NCBI GenBank assembly: GCA_910586965.1
Contig: CAJUMF010000005.1
Span: 78,993 to 142,992, forward strand
Reading direction: 5' to 3'
Source: an uncultured Dorea sp.
GTDB lineage: Bacteria; Bacillota; Clostridia; Lachnospirales; Lachnospiraceae
Length of the DNA: 64,000 bases
The notes below the pieces were generated by a model. It ran no database searches and was not told the DNA's origin. It saw nothing but the letters and a program-made list of their open reading frames with translations. A program made the translations under genes and the position numbers. Of the stretch, positions 1-7,996 are shown one piece after another; within the stretch, counting starts at the first letter, position 1, and each line of letters begins with the position of its first letter.

Positions 1-94
1 TCTATTGCAGATGATAATTGTAAATTACCGCTTGGAGCTTTTGCGTAATGGTGTTATGATGGAATATAGCAAGATGAAAATGGGAGGCGTAATT

Positions 95-1498
95 GTGGCG
101 AAACTCATTGATAAGATAAAAAAACAAAAGCATTCCGCATTGTCAAGAGACTTGACTGAGGGGGCGATTGGGCGGGGGCTTTTGGCGTTTGCCGTGCCGA
201 TATTTTTAGGGCAGACGCTGCAGCAGTTTTATAATGTGGCGGACGCCTGGGTAGTCGGGAATTTTGGGAGCAACAGTGCATTTGCGGCGGTCAGTTCCTC
301 AGGCAGCTTTATTTTCCTGATCATAGGATTCTTTAACGGGGTATCGGTAGGCGGCGGCGTGGTGATATCGCATTATTTCGGGGCGCGGGATAAGAAAAAT
401 ATAAGCCGTGCAATCCACGCGAATGTATTGTTCGGGCTGCTTGCATCTGTGGGGGCGACGATAGCGGGATTCCTTATGGTTCCGTACATACTCCGATGGA
501 TGCAGACTCCTGCGGATGTCATATCGGATTCTATGATTTATTTCAGGATTTATTTTGCAGGCGTCTCCACGGTTATCATGTTCAACATCTGCATGTCAGT
601 GATGCGGGCGCTGGGAGACAGCCTCCATCCTCTTTTTTACCTGGCATTTTCTTCCGTGCTGAATGTGGTGCTGGATTTGGCTTTCGTGGCGGTGTTTAAA
701 TGGGGAGTTATGGGGGCTGCGGCTGCGACGGTATTTTCTCAGGGCGTCAGCATGGTTCTGTGCATTGTCCATATGTGCAGGGAAGAGGAGGATATAAGGC
801 TTGATTTCCGGAAACTTACGTTTGACGCTAAGATGATGGGGGATGTGCTCAGGCAGGGGCTTCCGGCAGGCATACAGAACTCGGTCATCAGCATCGGGAA
901 TATCGTCGTCCAGACAAATATCAATTCCTTCGGGGCATATGCAATGTCCGGGGTGGGAGCGTACCAAAAAATAGAAGGCTTTGTGTTCCTGCCGATTATG
1001 AGTATGGCAATGGCTCTGCCTACCTTTATCAGCCAGAATCTTGGGGCGGCCCGGCCGGACAGGGCAAAGAAGGGAGCAGCCTTCGGTATCCTGTTCGGGA
1101 TGGCGACTGCGGAGACGGTGGGCCTGGCATTCTATCTCTGGTGTCCTATGGCGCTTAAGTTTTTTGTCGATACAGAGAAAGCGATTGCTTTTGGGGCGGT
1201 TCAGGCAAGGACTGTCAGCCTGTTCTTCTTCCTGCTGGCGTTTTCCCACTGCGCGGCAGGTGTATTGCGGGGATGCGGAAAGTCTTTTATCCCGATGGCT
1301 GCCATGCTTACGTTCTGGTGCGGAGTGAGGATTATATATGTGACCACGGCGCTTAATATCCGGCATGATTTCCGGCTGCTCCCGTGGGCGTATCCTCTTA
1401 CATGGAGCTGCAGCGCGGTGGTATTTTTGGTGTTTCTCGTAAGGTCTGACTGGACGGGGACAGGCATCCGGAAACAGAAAAATAAAAAAAGTGCTTGA
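95..1498 (+). CDS. MATE family multidrug/Na+ antiporter
   Basis: This is a multispanning membrane protein of the MATE (NorM/DinF) exporter family, which expels organic cations or drugs using a Na+ or H+ gradient. The protein is strongly hydrophobic throughout. Near the N-terminus it has the MATE-like stretch PIFLGQTLQQFYNVADAWVVG, and two similar halves follow. The frame is open from base 5, but I place the start at the GTG at 95, preceded by GGGAGGC at good spacing; this gives about 467 residues, normal for the family. The last codons overlap the -35 box of the next transcription unit. The substrate cannot be told from sequence. Confidence 0.88.
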   Translation: MAKLIDKIKKQKHSALSRDLTEGAIGRGLLAFAVPIFLGQTLQQFYNVADAWVVGNFGSNSAFAAVSSSGSFIFLIIGFFNGVSVGGGVVISHYFGARDKKNISRAIHANVLFGLLASVGATIAGFLMVPYILRWMQTPADVISDSMIYFRIYFAGVSTVIMFNICMSVMRALGDSLHPLFYLAFSSVLNVVLDLAFVAVFKWGVMGAAAATVFSQGVSMVLCIVHMCREEEDIRLDFRKLTFDAKMMGDVLRQGLPAGIQNSVISIGNIVVQTNINSFGAYAMSGVGAYQKIEGFVFLPIMSMAMALPTFISQNLGAARPDRAKKGAAFGILFGMATAETVGLAFYLWCPMALKFFVDTEKAIAFGAVQARTVSLFFFLLAFSHCAAGVLRGCGKSFIPMAAMLTFWCGVRIIYVTTALNIRHDFRLLPWAYPLTWSCSAVVFLVFLVRSDWTGTGIRKQKNKKSA

Positions 1499-1523
1499 CA
1501 AATGCACGTTACTGGGGTAAAGT
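1495..1523 (+). promoter_or_regulatory. Sigma-A-type promoter of the T-box/trpXYZ unit
   Basis: TTGACA at 1495-1500 is followed after 17 bases by TAAAGT at 1518-1523. It lies over the end of the MATE gene and just upstream of the T-box leader, so it probably drives the leader and the ABC transporter. Confidence 0.6.
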
Positions 1524-1544
1524 GAATATCGTAAATAAGAAAAC

Positions 1545-1813
1545 CGTTGAGAAAGAGTAGTAATCTATTAAGCGAAGTCACAGAGAGCGGCAGGTGGTGG
1601 GATTGCCGTACAGAGCAGATAGGCGAATGGACTTTCGAGGGCGGCCTGAAATCTTTTGGAGAGTATGGCTTGTCGGGAACCGAACCCGTTATCAATCAGG
1701 AGTGTATGTTAGTACATGAGAAAGTGGACATTTTGTCAATTTGAGTGGTACCGCGATGATATATAGAAGTATATATTACCGTCTCAAACCGTAGGGTTTG
1801 GGGCGGTTTTTTC
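1545..1813 (+). promoter_or_regulatory. T-box riboswitch, probable tRNA-Trp sensor
   Basis: The leader has the hallmarks of a T-box. A Stem I region carries AGAGAGC and GGTGGTGGGA motifs at about 1580-1600. The specifier loop reads GAGTA followed by TGG at 1666-1668. The T-box sequence TGGTACCGCG is at 1746-1755. The terminator is a 13-bp stem (1778-1790 with 1795-1807, two G-U pairs) followed by a run of T. The UGG specifier codes for tryptophan, which agrees with the downstream trpXYZ-type transporter. Uncharged tRNA-Trp is expected to stabilise the antiterminator and allow transport gene expression. The specifier assignment rests on its place after AGTA and was not folded by software. Confidence 0.9.
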
Positions 1814-1881
1814 GTTATCCGCTCGTATGATTTTCTCTCCTGACAACGGTAAAAGCAAAAAAAGAAAAGGAGAATGGAACT

Positions 1882-2898
1882 ATGAAAAACAAAGTAATGG
1901 CAGGATTATTGACAGTAGCAATGGCGGCGGCAATGCTGGCGGGGTGTGCAGGAAACAATTCCGCGGATTCCGGGGAGAAAAAGGAAAGCTATACCATCGG
2001 CATTTCACAGTTTGCAGAGCACGGCTCTCTTGACAATTGCAGGGAAGGGTTCCTTGAAGGGCTTGCCGGGGAGGGCATCAAAGAGGGAGAGAACCTTACG
2101 GTAGATTTGAAGAATGCAGCGGCGGATATGGGAACGGCCGGGCAGATATCAGATAGTTTTGTGTCAGATAAGGTGGATATGATTTGTGCGATTGCTACGC
2201 CGACAGCGCAGAGTGCATACAATGCAGCGATGGATGCGGGAATTCCGGTTATATATACAGCAGTGACAGATCCGGTCAGCGCAGAACTTGCGAAGGAAGA
2301 CGGAACTCCGGTAGGTGAGGTTACCGGTACATCGGATAAACTTCCGGTAGAAGCGCAGCTTAAGATGATGCGCCAGCTCCTGCCGGATGCGAAAAAACTC
2401 GGGATTATGTATACAACGAGTGAAGCAAACTCGGTATCTACAATCAAAGAATACGGATCGCTGGTAGAAAAGTACGGATTTGAGCTGGTAGAAAAGGGAA
2501 TCACGACTACAGCCGATGTGGCGTTGGCTGCGGATGACCTTTTAAGCAAAGTAGATTGCATCACGAACCTTACTGACAATACTGTAGTGGCTTCCCTTCC
2601 GACGATTCTTGAGAAAGCAAATGAGAAAAAGATTCCGGTGTTCGGGAGCGAGATTGAGCAGGTAAAGATTGGCTGTCTTGCGGCGGAGGGTATCGATTAT
2701 ATCGCTCTTGGAAAGCAGACAGGGAAGATGGCGGCACAGGTGCTGAAAGGTGAAAAGAAAGCATCAGAGATGAATTTTGAACTGATTACCGAACCAGGGT
2801 TTTATGTAAATAATAAGGTGGCGGCAGATCTTGGAGTAACGGTGCCGCAGGAGCTTTCAGACAGTGCGGTGGAAAGCTTTGACGAGATAACAAAGTAG
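1882..2898 (+). CDS. trpX: ABC transporter substrate-binding lipoprotein, TrpX-like
   Basis: This is the extracytoplasmic binding protein of an ABC importer. The signal peptide ends in a lipobox LAGC with the lipidated cysteine at residue 22, so the protein should be anchored on the outer face of the membrane. The rest resembles the COG2984 (TrpX/periplasmic-binding-like) family: two Rossmann-like lobes, with phrases such as MICAIATPTAQSAYNA and GIPVIYTAVTDPVSA. It is the first gene of a three-gene operon behind a tRNA-Trp-type T-box. Tryptophan, or a precursor such as an indole compound, is therefore the likely ligand. The length of 338 residues is normal, and the start follows AAAGGAGAATGG. 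Confidence 0.88.
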   Translation: MKNKVMAGLLTVAMAAAMLAGCAGNNSADSGEKKESYTIGISQFAEHGSLDNCREGFLEGLAGEGIKEGENLTVDLKNAAADMGTAGQISDSFVSDKVDMICAIATPTAQSAYNAAMDAGIPVIYTAVTDPVSAELAKEDGTPVGEVTGTSDKLPVEAQLKMMRQLLPDAKKLGIMYTTSEANSVSTIKEYGSLVEKYGFELVEKGITTTADVALAADDLLSKVDCITNLTDNTVVASLPTILEKANEKKIPVFGSEIEQVKIGCLAAEGIDYIALGKQTGKMAAQVLKGEKKASEMNFELITEPGFYVNNKVAADLGVTVPQELSDSAVESFDEITK

Positions 2899-2916
2899 CA
2901 AGCGGGAGGCAGATTC

Positions 2917-3798
2917 ATGGATTTTTTCGTATCAATAGCAGAACAGGGATTAATTTATGGAATCCTTGCATTGGGCGTATATATTACTTATAAGATTTTG
3001 GATTTCCCTGATCTTACAGTGGATGGGAGTTTCCCTTTGGGGGCAGCGATCACAGCGGCATTTATTACACGGGGGATGAATCCTTATCTTACCTTGCCTC
3101 TTGCGTTTCTGGCAGGGGCACTGGCAGGAATCTGTACGGGACTTATCCATATAAAATGTAAGGTGAGAGATCTGCTCTCCGGCATTATCATGATGACAGC
3201 ACTGTGGACCATCAATTTGTATATTGCGGGGACGGCAAATGTTCCGCTGTTTTCTCAGGAAACTATTTTTAAAAATGAATTGTTAAGCGGTGTGATTCCC
3301 TCGGGAATCGCACCTTATACAACGGTGCTTATGATTCTGGTGATCACAGTATTCTGTAAAATATTGCTGGACTTATATTTAAAGACAAAGTCCGGATATC
3401 TGCTCCGGGCAGTTGGGGACAATGATGTGGTGGTGACAGCTCTTGCTAAGAGTCAGGGGAATGTAAAGATTTTAGGGCTTGCCCTTGCAAATGGTCTGGT
3501 GTCTTTAGCGGGCTGTGTATTTGCGCAGGAGGAAAGAGTGTTTGAGATATCTATGGGAACCGGTGCGATTGTTATCGGCCTTGCCAGTGTCATCATAGGA
3601 ACGAGCCTGTTTAAAACATTGACAGTCTTTAAGGCGACGACGGCGGTGCTTATCGGTTCGGTCATATACAAAGCGTGTGTGGCGGCAGCACTAAGGAACT
3701 TTGAGCCGCGGGCGATGAAGCTGATTACAGCGGTGCTGTTTTTGCTCATCCTTATTATCAGTATGGAGAGAAAGACGAAGGTGAATAAAAATGCTTGA
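2917..3798 (+). CDS. trpY: ABC transporter permease, TrpY-like
   Basis: This integral membrane subunit belongs to the branched-chain/ribose-type permease family seen with TrpX proteins. It is 293 residues with about eight hydrophobic segments. The conserved YKILDFPDLTVDGSFPLGAA stretch lies near residues 25-45 and is typical of the subfamily. It starts 18 bases after trpX and its end overlaps the ATPase gene by 8 bases, so the three genes are translated from one message. It should form the channel for the ligand brought by the lipoprotein. Confidence 0.87.
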   Translation: MDFFVSIAEQGLIYGILALGVYITYKILDFPDLTVDGSFPLGAAITAAFITRGMNPYLTLPLAFLAGALAGICTGLIHIKCKVRDLLSGIIMMTALWTINLYIAGTANVPLFSQETIFKNELLSGVIPSGIAPYTTVLMILVITVFCKILLDLYLKTKSGYLLRAVGDNDVVVTALAKSQGNVKILGLALANGLVSLAGCVFAQEERVFEISMGTGAIVIGLASVIIGTSLFKTLTVFKATTAVLIGSVIYKACVAAALRNFEPRAMKLITAVLFLLILIISMERKTKVNKNA

Positions 3799-4564
3799 GC
3801 TTAAAAGTATTCAAAAATATTATAACCCCGGTACGGTTAACGAAATGTGCCTGTTTGACCATTTTAACTTGAAAGTTGAAAAAGGGGATTTTATCTCTGT
3901 TGTGGGAAGCAACGGTTCCGGCAAGACATCCATGCTGAATATTATCTGCGGGAGTATACCGGCAGAGTCAGGGCAGATTTTAATGGACGGCAAAGATATA
4001 ACAAAGGAGAAGGAATATAAACGCAATGCAAAAATAGGCCGGGTATATCAGAATCCGTCAATGGGTACATGTCCGTCTATGACGATTCTTGAGAATATGT
4101 CTCTTGCTGACAATAAGGGGAAGTTTTTCGGCCTTGGAAGAGGGACGAACAAGCAGCGGATCGGATATTATAAAGAAATGCTCAGGCAGTTGAACCTCGG
4201 TCTGGAAGAACGGATGGATACAAAGGTAGGAGCCCTCTCCGGCGGGCAGCGGCAGGCAATGGCACTCCTTATGTCTGCGATGACGCCTATAGAATATCTT
4301 ATACTGGATGAACATACGGCAGCGCTTGACCCTAAAACTGCGGAGATGATCATGGAACTTACAGATAAGATTGTGAGAGAAAAGGAGCTTACAGCAATCA
4401 TGGTAACACATAATCTGAGATATGCAGTTGAGTATGGGAACCGGCTGCTTATGATGCATCAGGGAGAGGCAGTGCTGGATAAAAAAGGGAAAGAGAAGGA
4501 AGATATATGCGTGGAGGATGTGCTGAAGCTTTTTAATGAGATCAGTATTGAATGTGGGAATTAA
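3791..4564 (+). CDS. trpZ: ABC transporter ATP-binding protein, TrpZ-like
   Basis: This is the cytoplasmic ATPase of the importer. Visible motifs are Walker A GSNGSGKTS (residues 39-47), the signature LSGGQ (149-153), Walker B YLILDE (169-174) and an H-loop MVTHN near 206. The D-loop reads TAALD. Its length of 257 residues is standard for a single nucleotide-binding domain. The gene starts inside the end of the permease gene (8-base overlap), which implies translational coupling. Confidence 0.9.
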   Translation: MLELKSIQKYYNPGTVNEMCLFDHFNLKVEKGDFISVVGSNGSGKTSMLNIICGSIPAESGQILMDGKDITKEKEYKRNAKIGRVYQNPSMGTCPSMTILENMSLADNKGKFFGLGRGTNKQRIGYYKEMLRQLNLGLEERMDTKVGALSGGQRQAMALLMSAMTPIEYLILDEHTAALDPKTAEMIMELTDKIVREKELTAIMVTHNLRYAVEYGNRLLMMHQGEAVLDKKGKEKEDICVEDVLKLFNEISIECGN

Positions 4565-4716
4565 GAAAAAATTTATATTTCTAAAGAAAAAAAGACGTAA
4601 TTTCTATGAAATTCTAAAAGAAAAGAAGTTCTTTTTCTGCTATACTTTATGCAGGAGACAGGAACTTCTTTTTAGTTCCGGATAAATTTGCGTAAGAAGG
4701 GAAGGGGAGTGCGCAG

Positions 4717-5559
4717 ATGGGATACAGGGAAACGAATGGAAGATACAAAAGGAACAGAGCGTCTATAAGACACAGAAAAAGACGGAATCGACGAATGAAG
4801 ATCCTGGGGATGGAGATTATATTGCTTGTGTTTCTTGTGGGTGGTTTTTTGGTTTCGAGAGGGCTTAAAGGAAAAGAAGTTATTGCACCGAAAAAATCAT
4901 CGCCGGAGACTCTTGAAGAATTCGCGGAAAAGAAAGGGATTCCGATGGATTCCTATCTGCCGGAGCTTTTAGAGCTATATGAGAAGAATCCTGAGGCAAA
5001 AGATTTTGTGTGGGAGTATCCGCTTAAAAAAGATGAAGAGCCAGAGATTGATCTTAGTGAATACAAAAACAGTGATTCTATGCCTCTTTTCATGCAGTGG
5101 GACCAGCGGTGGGGGTATCATCAGTATTCCGGGAATGTGATGGGACTTACGGGGTGCGGTCCGACATGTCTTTCCATGGTGACAGTATATCTCAGCGGCG
5201 ATACATCGAAGAATCCAAAGTGGATGGCAGATTTTTCCACTGAAAACGGCTATGCGGCCGAGGGAAGCGGTACAGCATGGGCGTTGTTTTCTGAAGGGGG
5301 AGAGAAGCTTGGATTTGACGTGACGGAGATTCCGCTGGATGAGAAGAGGATTGCGGAGAATCTGAAAGTGGACAACCCGGTGGTGGCTGTCATGGGACCG
5401 GGGGATTTTACAACGGACGGACATTTTATTGTATTTGTTGGATATGAAGATGGAAAAATTCGTGTCAACGACCCAAATAGCAGAGCAAATACAGAGAAGC
5501 TTTGGAGCTTTGATGATATATCCGGCCAGATAAAACAGTTGTGGGTGTTCAGGAAGTGA
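4717..5559 (+). CDS. Membrane-anchored C39-like cysteine peptidase
   Basis: This 280-residue protein begins with a very basic tail (about residues 1-27) and one membrane segment (about 28-47), so the rest should lie outside the cell. The C-terminal half matches the Peptidase_C39_2 type: GCGPTCLSM with the likely catalytic Cys147, then a His in DGHFIVFVGY (about 236) and an Asp in VNDP (about 252). There is no adjacent ABC exporter or bacteriocin precursor, so the substrate is unknown; such proteins may act on cell-wall peptides or surface proteins. It stands alone between trpZ and the rpmG-secE unit, with an upstream inverted repeat (about 4620-4675). Confidence 0.78.
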   Translation: MGYRETNGRYKRNRASIRHRKRRNRRMKILGMEIILLVFLVGGFLVSRGLKGKEVIAPKKSSPETLEEFAEKKGIPMDSYLPELLELYEKNPEAKDFVWEYPLKKDEEPEIDLSEYKNSDSMPLFMQWDQRWGYHQYSGNVMGLTGCGPTCLSMVTVYLSGDTSKNPKWMADFSTENGYAAEGSGTAWALFSEGGEKLGFDVTEIPLDEKRIAENLKVDNPVVAVMGPGDFTTDGHFIVFVGYEDGKIRVNDPNSRANTEKLWSFDDISGQIKQLWVFRK

Positions 5560-5569
5560 GAAAAAAGGC

Positions 5570-5598
5570 TTGCTTTTGTTTGCTTGATATGATACACT
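5570..5598 (+). promoter_or_regulatory. Promoter of the rpmG-secE-nusG unit
   Basis: TTGCTT (5570-5575) is followed after 17 bases by TACACT (5593-5598); a TATGAT overlaps it at 5588-5593. About 100 bases of leader follow, with a small hairpin GGTAGC/GCTACC near 5642-5660, before rpmG. Confidence 0.5.
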
Positions 5599-5703
5599 AT
5601 CAGAGCGAATGGAAGTAGGTCTTTTTTTTATGCCTAAATATGGGTAGCCTCGCAAGCTACCGCGAAACACATTAACAAAGAAGTATAAAGCGAGGTGGAA
5701 GTT

Positions 5704-5853
5704 GTGCGTACAAGAATCACATTGGAGTGTACAGAATGTAAGCAGCGGAACTACAACATGACGAAGGATAAGAAAGCTCATCCGGCGCGCATGGAGACGA
5801 AAAAGTATTGTAAGTTCTGCAGGTCACACACATTGCACAAAGAAACGAAGTAA
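5704..5853 (+). CDS. rpmG: 50S ribosomal protein L33
   Basis: This 49-residue basic protein is the large-subunit protein L33. It starts at a GTG preceded by GAGGTGG at 5 bases. Four cysteines in two CxxC pairs (LECTEC near residues 8-13 and YCKFC near 36-40) mark the zinc-binding form of L33. The order rpmG-secE-nusG is the usual Firmicutes arrangement, which supports the call despite the small size. Confidence 0.95.
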   Translation: MRTRITLECTECKQRNYNMTKDKKAHPARMETKKYCKFCRSHTLHKETK

Positions 5854-5875
5854 CCGTTGCAAAGGGGTGAATGAC

Positions 5876-6076
5876 GTGAGTGGAAAGACAACTCAGAAAA
5901 AAAGCTGGTTCAAAGGTCTTAACAAAGAGTTTAAGAAAATCGTTTGGCCGGGCAAGGTAGAACTTGCAAAACAGACAGTAGCGGTTGTTTCTGTATCGGT
6001 AGTGCTTGGAGTAATCATTGCATTGATGGACTTCATGATTCAGTATGGTGTTGACGTTCTTGTCAACCTGGGCTGA
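5876..6076 (+). CDS. secE: Preprotein translocase subunit SecE
   Basis: SecE clamps the SecY channel in the plasma membrane. The short Firmicutes form is seen here: a basic amphipathic part with the conserved FKKIVWPGKVELAKQT stretch, followed by one membrane span. The frame is open from a GTG at 5867, but AAAGGGG ends right there. The GTG at 5876 has normal spacing and gives 66 residues, so I prefer it. The gene sits between rpmG and nusG, as expected. Confidence 0.94.
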   Translation: MSGKTTQKKSWFKGLNKEFKKIVWPGKVELAKQTVAVVSVSVVLGVIIALMDFMIQYGVDVLVNLG

Positions 6077-6105
6077 TTAAAACTGCATGCAAGAAAGGTG
6101 ATTAT

Positions 6106-6621
6106 ATGTCAGAGGCAAAATGGTACGTAGTTCATACGTATTCAGGGTATGAGAACAAGGTAAAGGCAAACATTGACAAGACAATCGAGAACAGACATCT
6201 GGAAGAGCAGATTCTGGAAGTTCGCGTTCCTATGCAGGAAGTAGTGGAGCTTAAGAACGGAGTTCAGAAGGCGTCCCAGAAAAAGATGTTCCCGGGGTAT
6301 GTATTGATTCATATGATTATGAATGATGATACGTGGTATGTTGTCAGAAATACCAGAGGCGTTACAGGTTTTGTAGGGCCGGGCTCTAAGCCGGTGCCGC
6401 TTACAGATGCGGAGATGGCACCGTTAGGAATTCGTCAGGAGAATATTGTCGTTGACTTTGAAGAGGGAGATACTGTTCGGGTAATCGCCGGTGCATGGGC
6501 AGATACGGTTGGAGTTGTCCAGGCAATGAATCTGCAGAAACAAAGTCTGACAATCAATGTTGAGCTGTTCGGCCGCGAAACGCCGGTTGAAATCAGTTTC
6601 GCAGAAGTTAAGAAGATGTAA
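6106..6621 (+). CDS. nusG: Transcription termination/antitermination factor NusG
   Basis: NusG binds RNA polymerase and links it to Rho, NusA or the ribosome. The N-terminal NGN domain begins AKWYVVHTYSGYENKVKANI and contains KMFPGYVLIHM; the C-terminal KOW domain contains FEEGDTVRVIAGAWADTVG. The length of 171 residues is typical. It lies 29 bases after secE, in the same operon, with the SD AAGGTG. Confidence 0.96.
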   Translation: MSEAKWYVVHTYSGYENKVKANIDKTIENRHLEEQILEVRVPMQEVVELKNGVQKASQKKMFPGYVLIHMIMNDDTWYVVRNTRGVTGFVGPGSKPVPLTDAEMAPLGIRQENIVVDFEEGDTVRVIAGAWADTVGVVQAMNLQKQSLTINVELFGRETPVEISFAEVKKM

Positions 6622-6636
6622 GTAAAAACAAAATCA

Positions 6637-6674
6637 GTGGGAGGAATATTAGTTCCGCCATCACCACAAGGAGG
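6637..6674 (+). promoter_or_regulatory. L1-stalk mimic hairpin in front of rplK
   Basis: The mRNA between nusG and rplK can fold into GTGG (6637-6640) with CCAC (6664-6667), enclosing an internal loop GA/GCCATCA and a small stem GGAA (6643-6646) with TTCC (6653-6656). The right arm touches the SD AAGGAGG (6668-6674). The conserved parts GTGGGAGG and ACCAC are those of the ribosomal protein L1 site in 23S rRNA. L1 probably binds here and blocks rplK translation. Confidence 0.7.
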
Positions 6675-6682
6675 TAATTGAA

Positions 6683-7105
6683 ATGGCAAAAAAAGTACAA
6701 GGTTATATTAAATTACAGATTCCTGCCGGAAAAGCTACTCCGGCACCACCGGTTGGTCCGGCACTTGGTCAGCACGGTGTGAATATTGTTGAATTTACAA
6801 AGCAGTTTAATGCTAGAACCGCAGATCAGGGAGATCTTATTATCCCTGTAGTTATTACAGTTTACAGTGACAGAAGTTTCAGTTTCATCACAAAGACGCC
6901 GCCGGCACCGGTTCTTATTAAGAAAGCCTGCAAGATCAAATCAGGTTCAGGTACCCCGAATAAGAAAAAGGTTGCAACGATCACAAAGGCTCAGATTCAG
7001 GAAATCGCAGAGCTCAAGATGCCGGATCTCAACGCAGCAAGCCTTGAGGCAGCTATGAGCATGATAGAAGGAACATGCCGCTCCATGGGAGTCACCGTGG
7101 CATAA
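6683..7105 (+). CDS. rplK: 50S ribosomal protein L11
   Basis: L11 forms the GTPase-associated stalk base. The 140-residue sequence has the family features: KLQIPAGKATPAPPVGPALGQHGVNI near the start, SFITKTPPAPVLIKKA in the middle, and the C-terminal RNA-binding part ending in IEGTCRSMGVTV. A strong AAGGAGG lies 8 bases before the ATG. It is followed by a 134-base spacer before rplA. Confidence 0.97.
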   Translation: MAKKVQGYIKLQIPAGKATPAPPVGPALGQHGVNIVEFTKQFNARTADQGDLIIPVVITVYSDRSFSFITKTPPAPVLIKKACKIKSGSGTPNKKKVATITKAQIQEIAELKMPDLNAASLEAAMSMIEGTCRSMGVTVA

Positions 7106-7197
7106 AACTCTTAGCGAGGTACTTTCGAGCTTAGAGTTTTAGCCGCTCTTCGAGCGAAGCGAGAAGAACAACCGAGTCAAAACTGTAAAAACAAAAA
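7105..7197 (+). other. Hairpins in the rplK-rplA spacer
   Basis: AAACTCTTAGC (7105-7115) can pair with GCTTAGAGTTT (7129-7139) with one mismatch. A second small inverted repeat, CTTCG with CGAAG, lies near 7147-7160. There is no long T-run, so this may be a partial terminator, an RNA processing site or simply a stabilising structure. Confidence 0.4.
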
Positions 7198-7231
7198 GTG
7201 GGAGGGTTATCCCGACATTACCACAAGGAGG
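7198..7231 (+). promoter_or_regulatory. L1-stalk mimic hairpin in front of rplA
   Basis: A second copy of the L1-like site: GTGG (7198-7201) pairs with CCAC (7221-7224), and GGG (7204-7206) with CCC (7211-7213), with GA/GACATTA as the internal loop. The inner stem differs from the copy before rplK (GGG/CCC versus GGAA/TTCC) but pairing is kept, which supports selection on structure. The SD AAGGAGG (7225-7231) follows at once. L1 itself is encoded downstream, so this is a candidate autogenous control site. Confidence 0.72.
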
Positions 7232-7239
7232 TTATTTAG

Positions 7240-7932
7240 ATGAAAAGAGGAAAGAAATATGTAGAAGCTGCGAAGGCGATCGAGAGAGGAACTCTCTACG
7301 ATGTTGCAGAGGCAGTTTCATTAGTTAAAAAGACCGCAATTGCCAAATTCGATGAGACGATTGAAGCTCATATCAGAACAGGATGTGACGGACGTCATGC
7401 TGACCAGCAGATCCGCGGCGCTGTAGTTTTGCCGCATGGAACTGGTAAAAAGATCCGCATTCTTGTATTTGCAAAAGATGCAAAGGCTGAAGAAGCGAAG
7501 GCAGCAGGCGCTGACTATGTTGGAGGAGATGAGCTGATCCCGAAGATTCAGAAAGAGAACTGGTTTGAATTTGATGTAGTAGTTGCTACACCGGATATGA
7601 TGGGTGTTGTAGGACGTCTTGGCCGTGTACTTGGACCAAAAGGACTTATGCCGAACCCGAAGGCTGGTACAGTAACTATGGATGTTACAAAGGCAATCCA
7701 GGATATCAAGGCTGGTAAGATTGAGTACAGACTTGATAAGACAAACATTATCCATGTGCCGTTAGGTAAAGCTTCCTTTACCGAAGAACAGATTACGGAC
7801 AACTTCCAGACGTTGATCGAGGCGGTTATCAAAGCAAGACCGGCAGCAGTAAAGGGTCAGTTCTTAAAGAGCGTGACACTTTCTTCTACAATGGGACCGG
7901 GCGTGAAGATCAACCCCATGAGGCTTGCATAA
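7240..7932 (+). CDS. rplA: 50S ribosomal protein L1
   Basis: L1 binds the mobile L1 stalk of 23S rRNA and commonly represses its own mRNA. The 230-residue length is normal. Recognisable stretches are DETIEAHIRTGCD, RGAVVLPHGTGK, the GRLGRVLGPKGLMPNPKAGTVT signature and the C-terminal SSTMGPGVKI. It is the last gene of the nusG-rplK-rplA run and ends before a strong terminator. Confidence 0.97.
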   Translation: MKRGKKYVEAAKAIERGTLYDVAEAVSLVKKTAIAKFDETIEAHIRTGCDGRHADQQIRGAVVLPHGTGKKIRILVFAKDAKAEEAKAAGADYVGGDELIPKIQKENWFEFDVVVATPDMMGVVGRLGRVLGPKGLMPNPKAGTVTMDVTKAIQDIKAGKIEYRLDKTNIIHVPLGKASFTEEQITDNFQTLIEAVIKARPAAVKGQFLKSVTLSSTMGPGVKINPMRLA

Positions 7933-7958
7933 CCGAACGTAAAAAATGATATATAAAA

Positions 7959-7990
7959 GACACCGGAGAGTTTAGTGCCGGTGTCTTTTT
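7959..7990. terminator. Bidirectional terminator between rplA and the lysR gene
   Basis: GACACCGG (7959-7966) pairs with CCGGTGTC (7978-7985), followed by five T. AAAA precedes the stem, so it can also end the convergent LysR transcript, whose stop codon is at 7997. Confidence 0.85.
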
Positions 7991-7996
7991 GCGTAT

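Noticed and set aside
596..1507. A 303-codon minus-strand open frame over the MATE gene
   Set aside because: Its composition is that of an antisense shadow and the membrane protein on the + strand is certain.
5560..5875. tRNA-Trp gene expected near rpmG-secE in many Firmicutes
   Set aside because: No cloverleaf or CCA-type sequence was found between these genes.
6637..7231. Possible fragments of 23S rRNA genes
   Set aside because: The similarity is limited to the L1-binding words and sits exactly before ribosome binding sites, which fits regulatory mimicry rather than an rRNA remnant.
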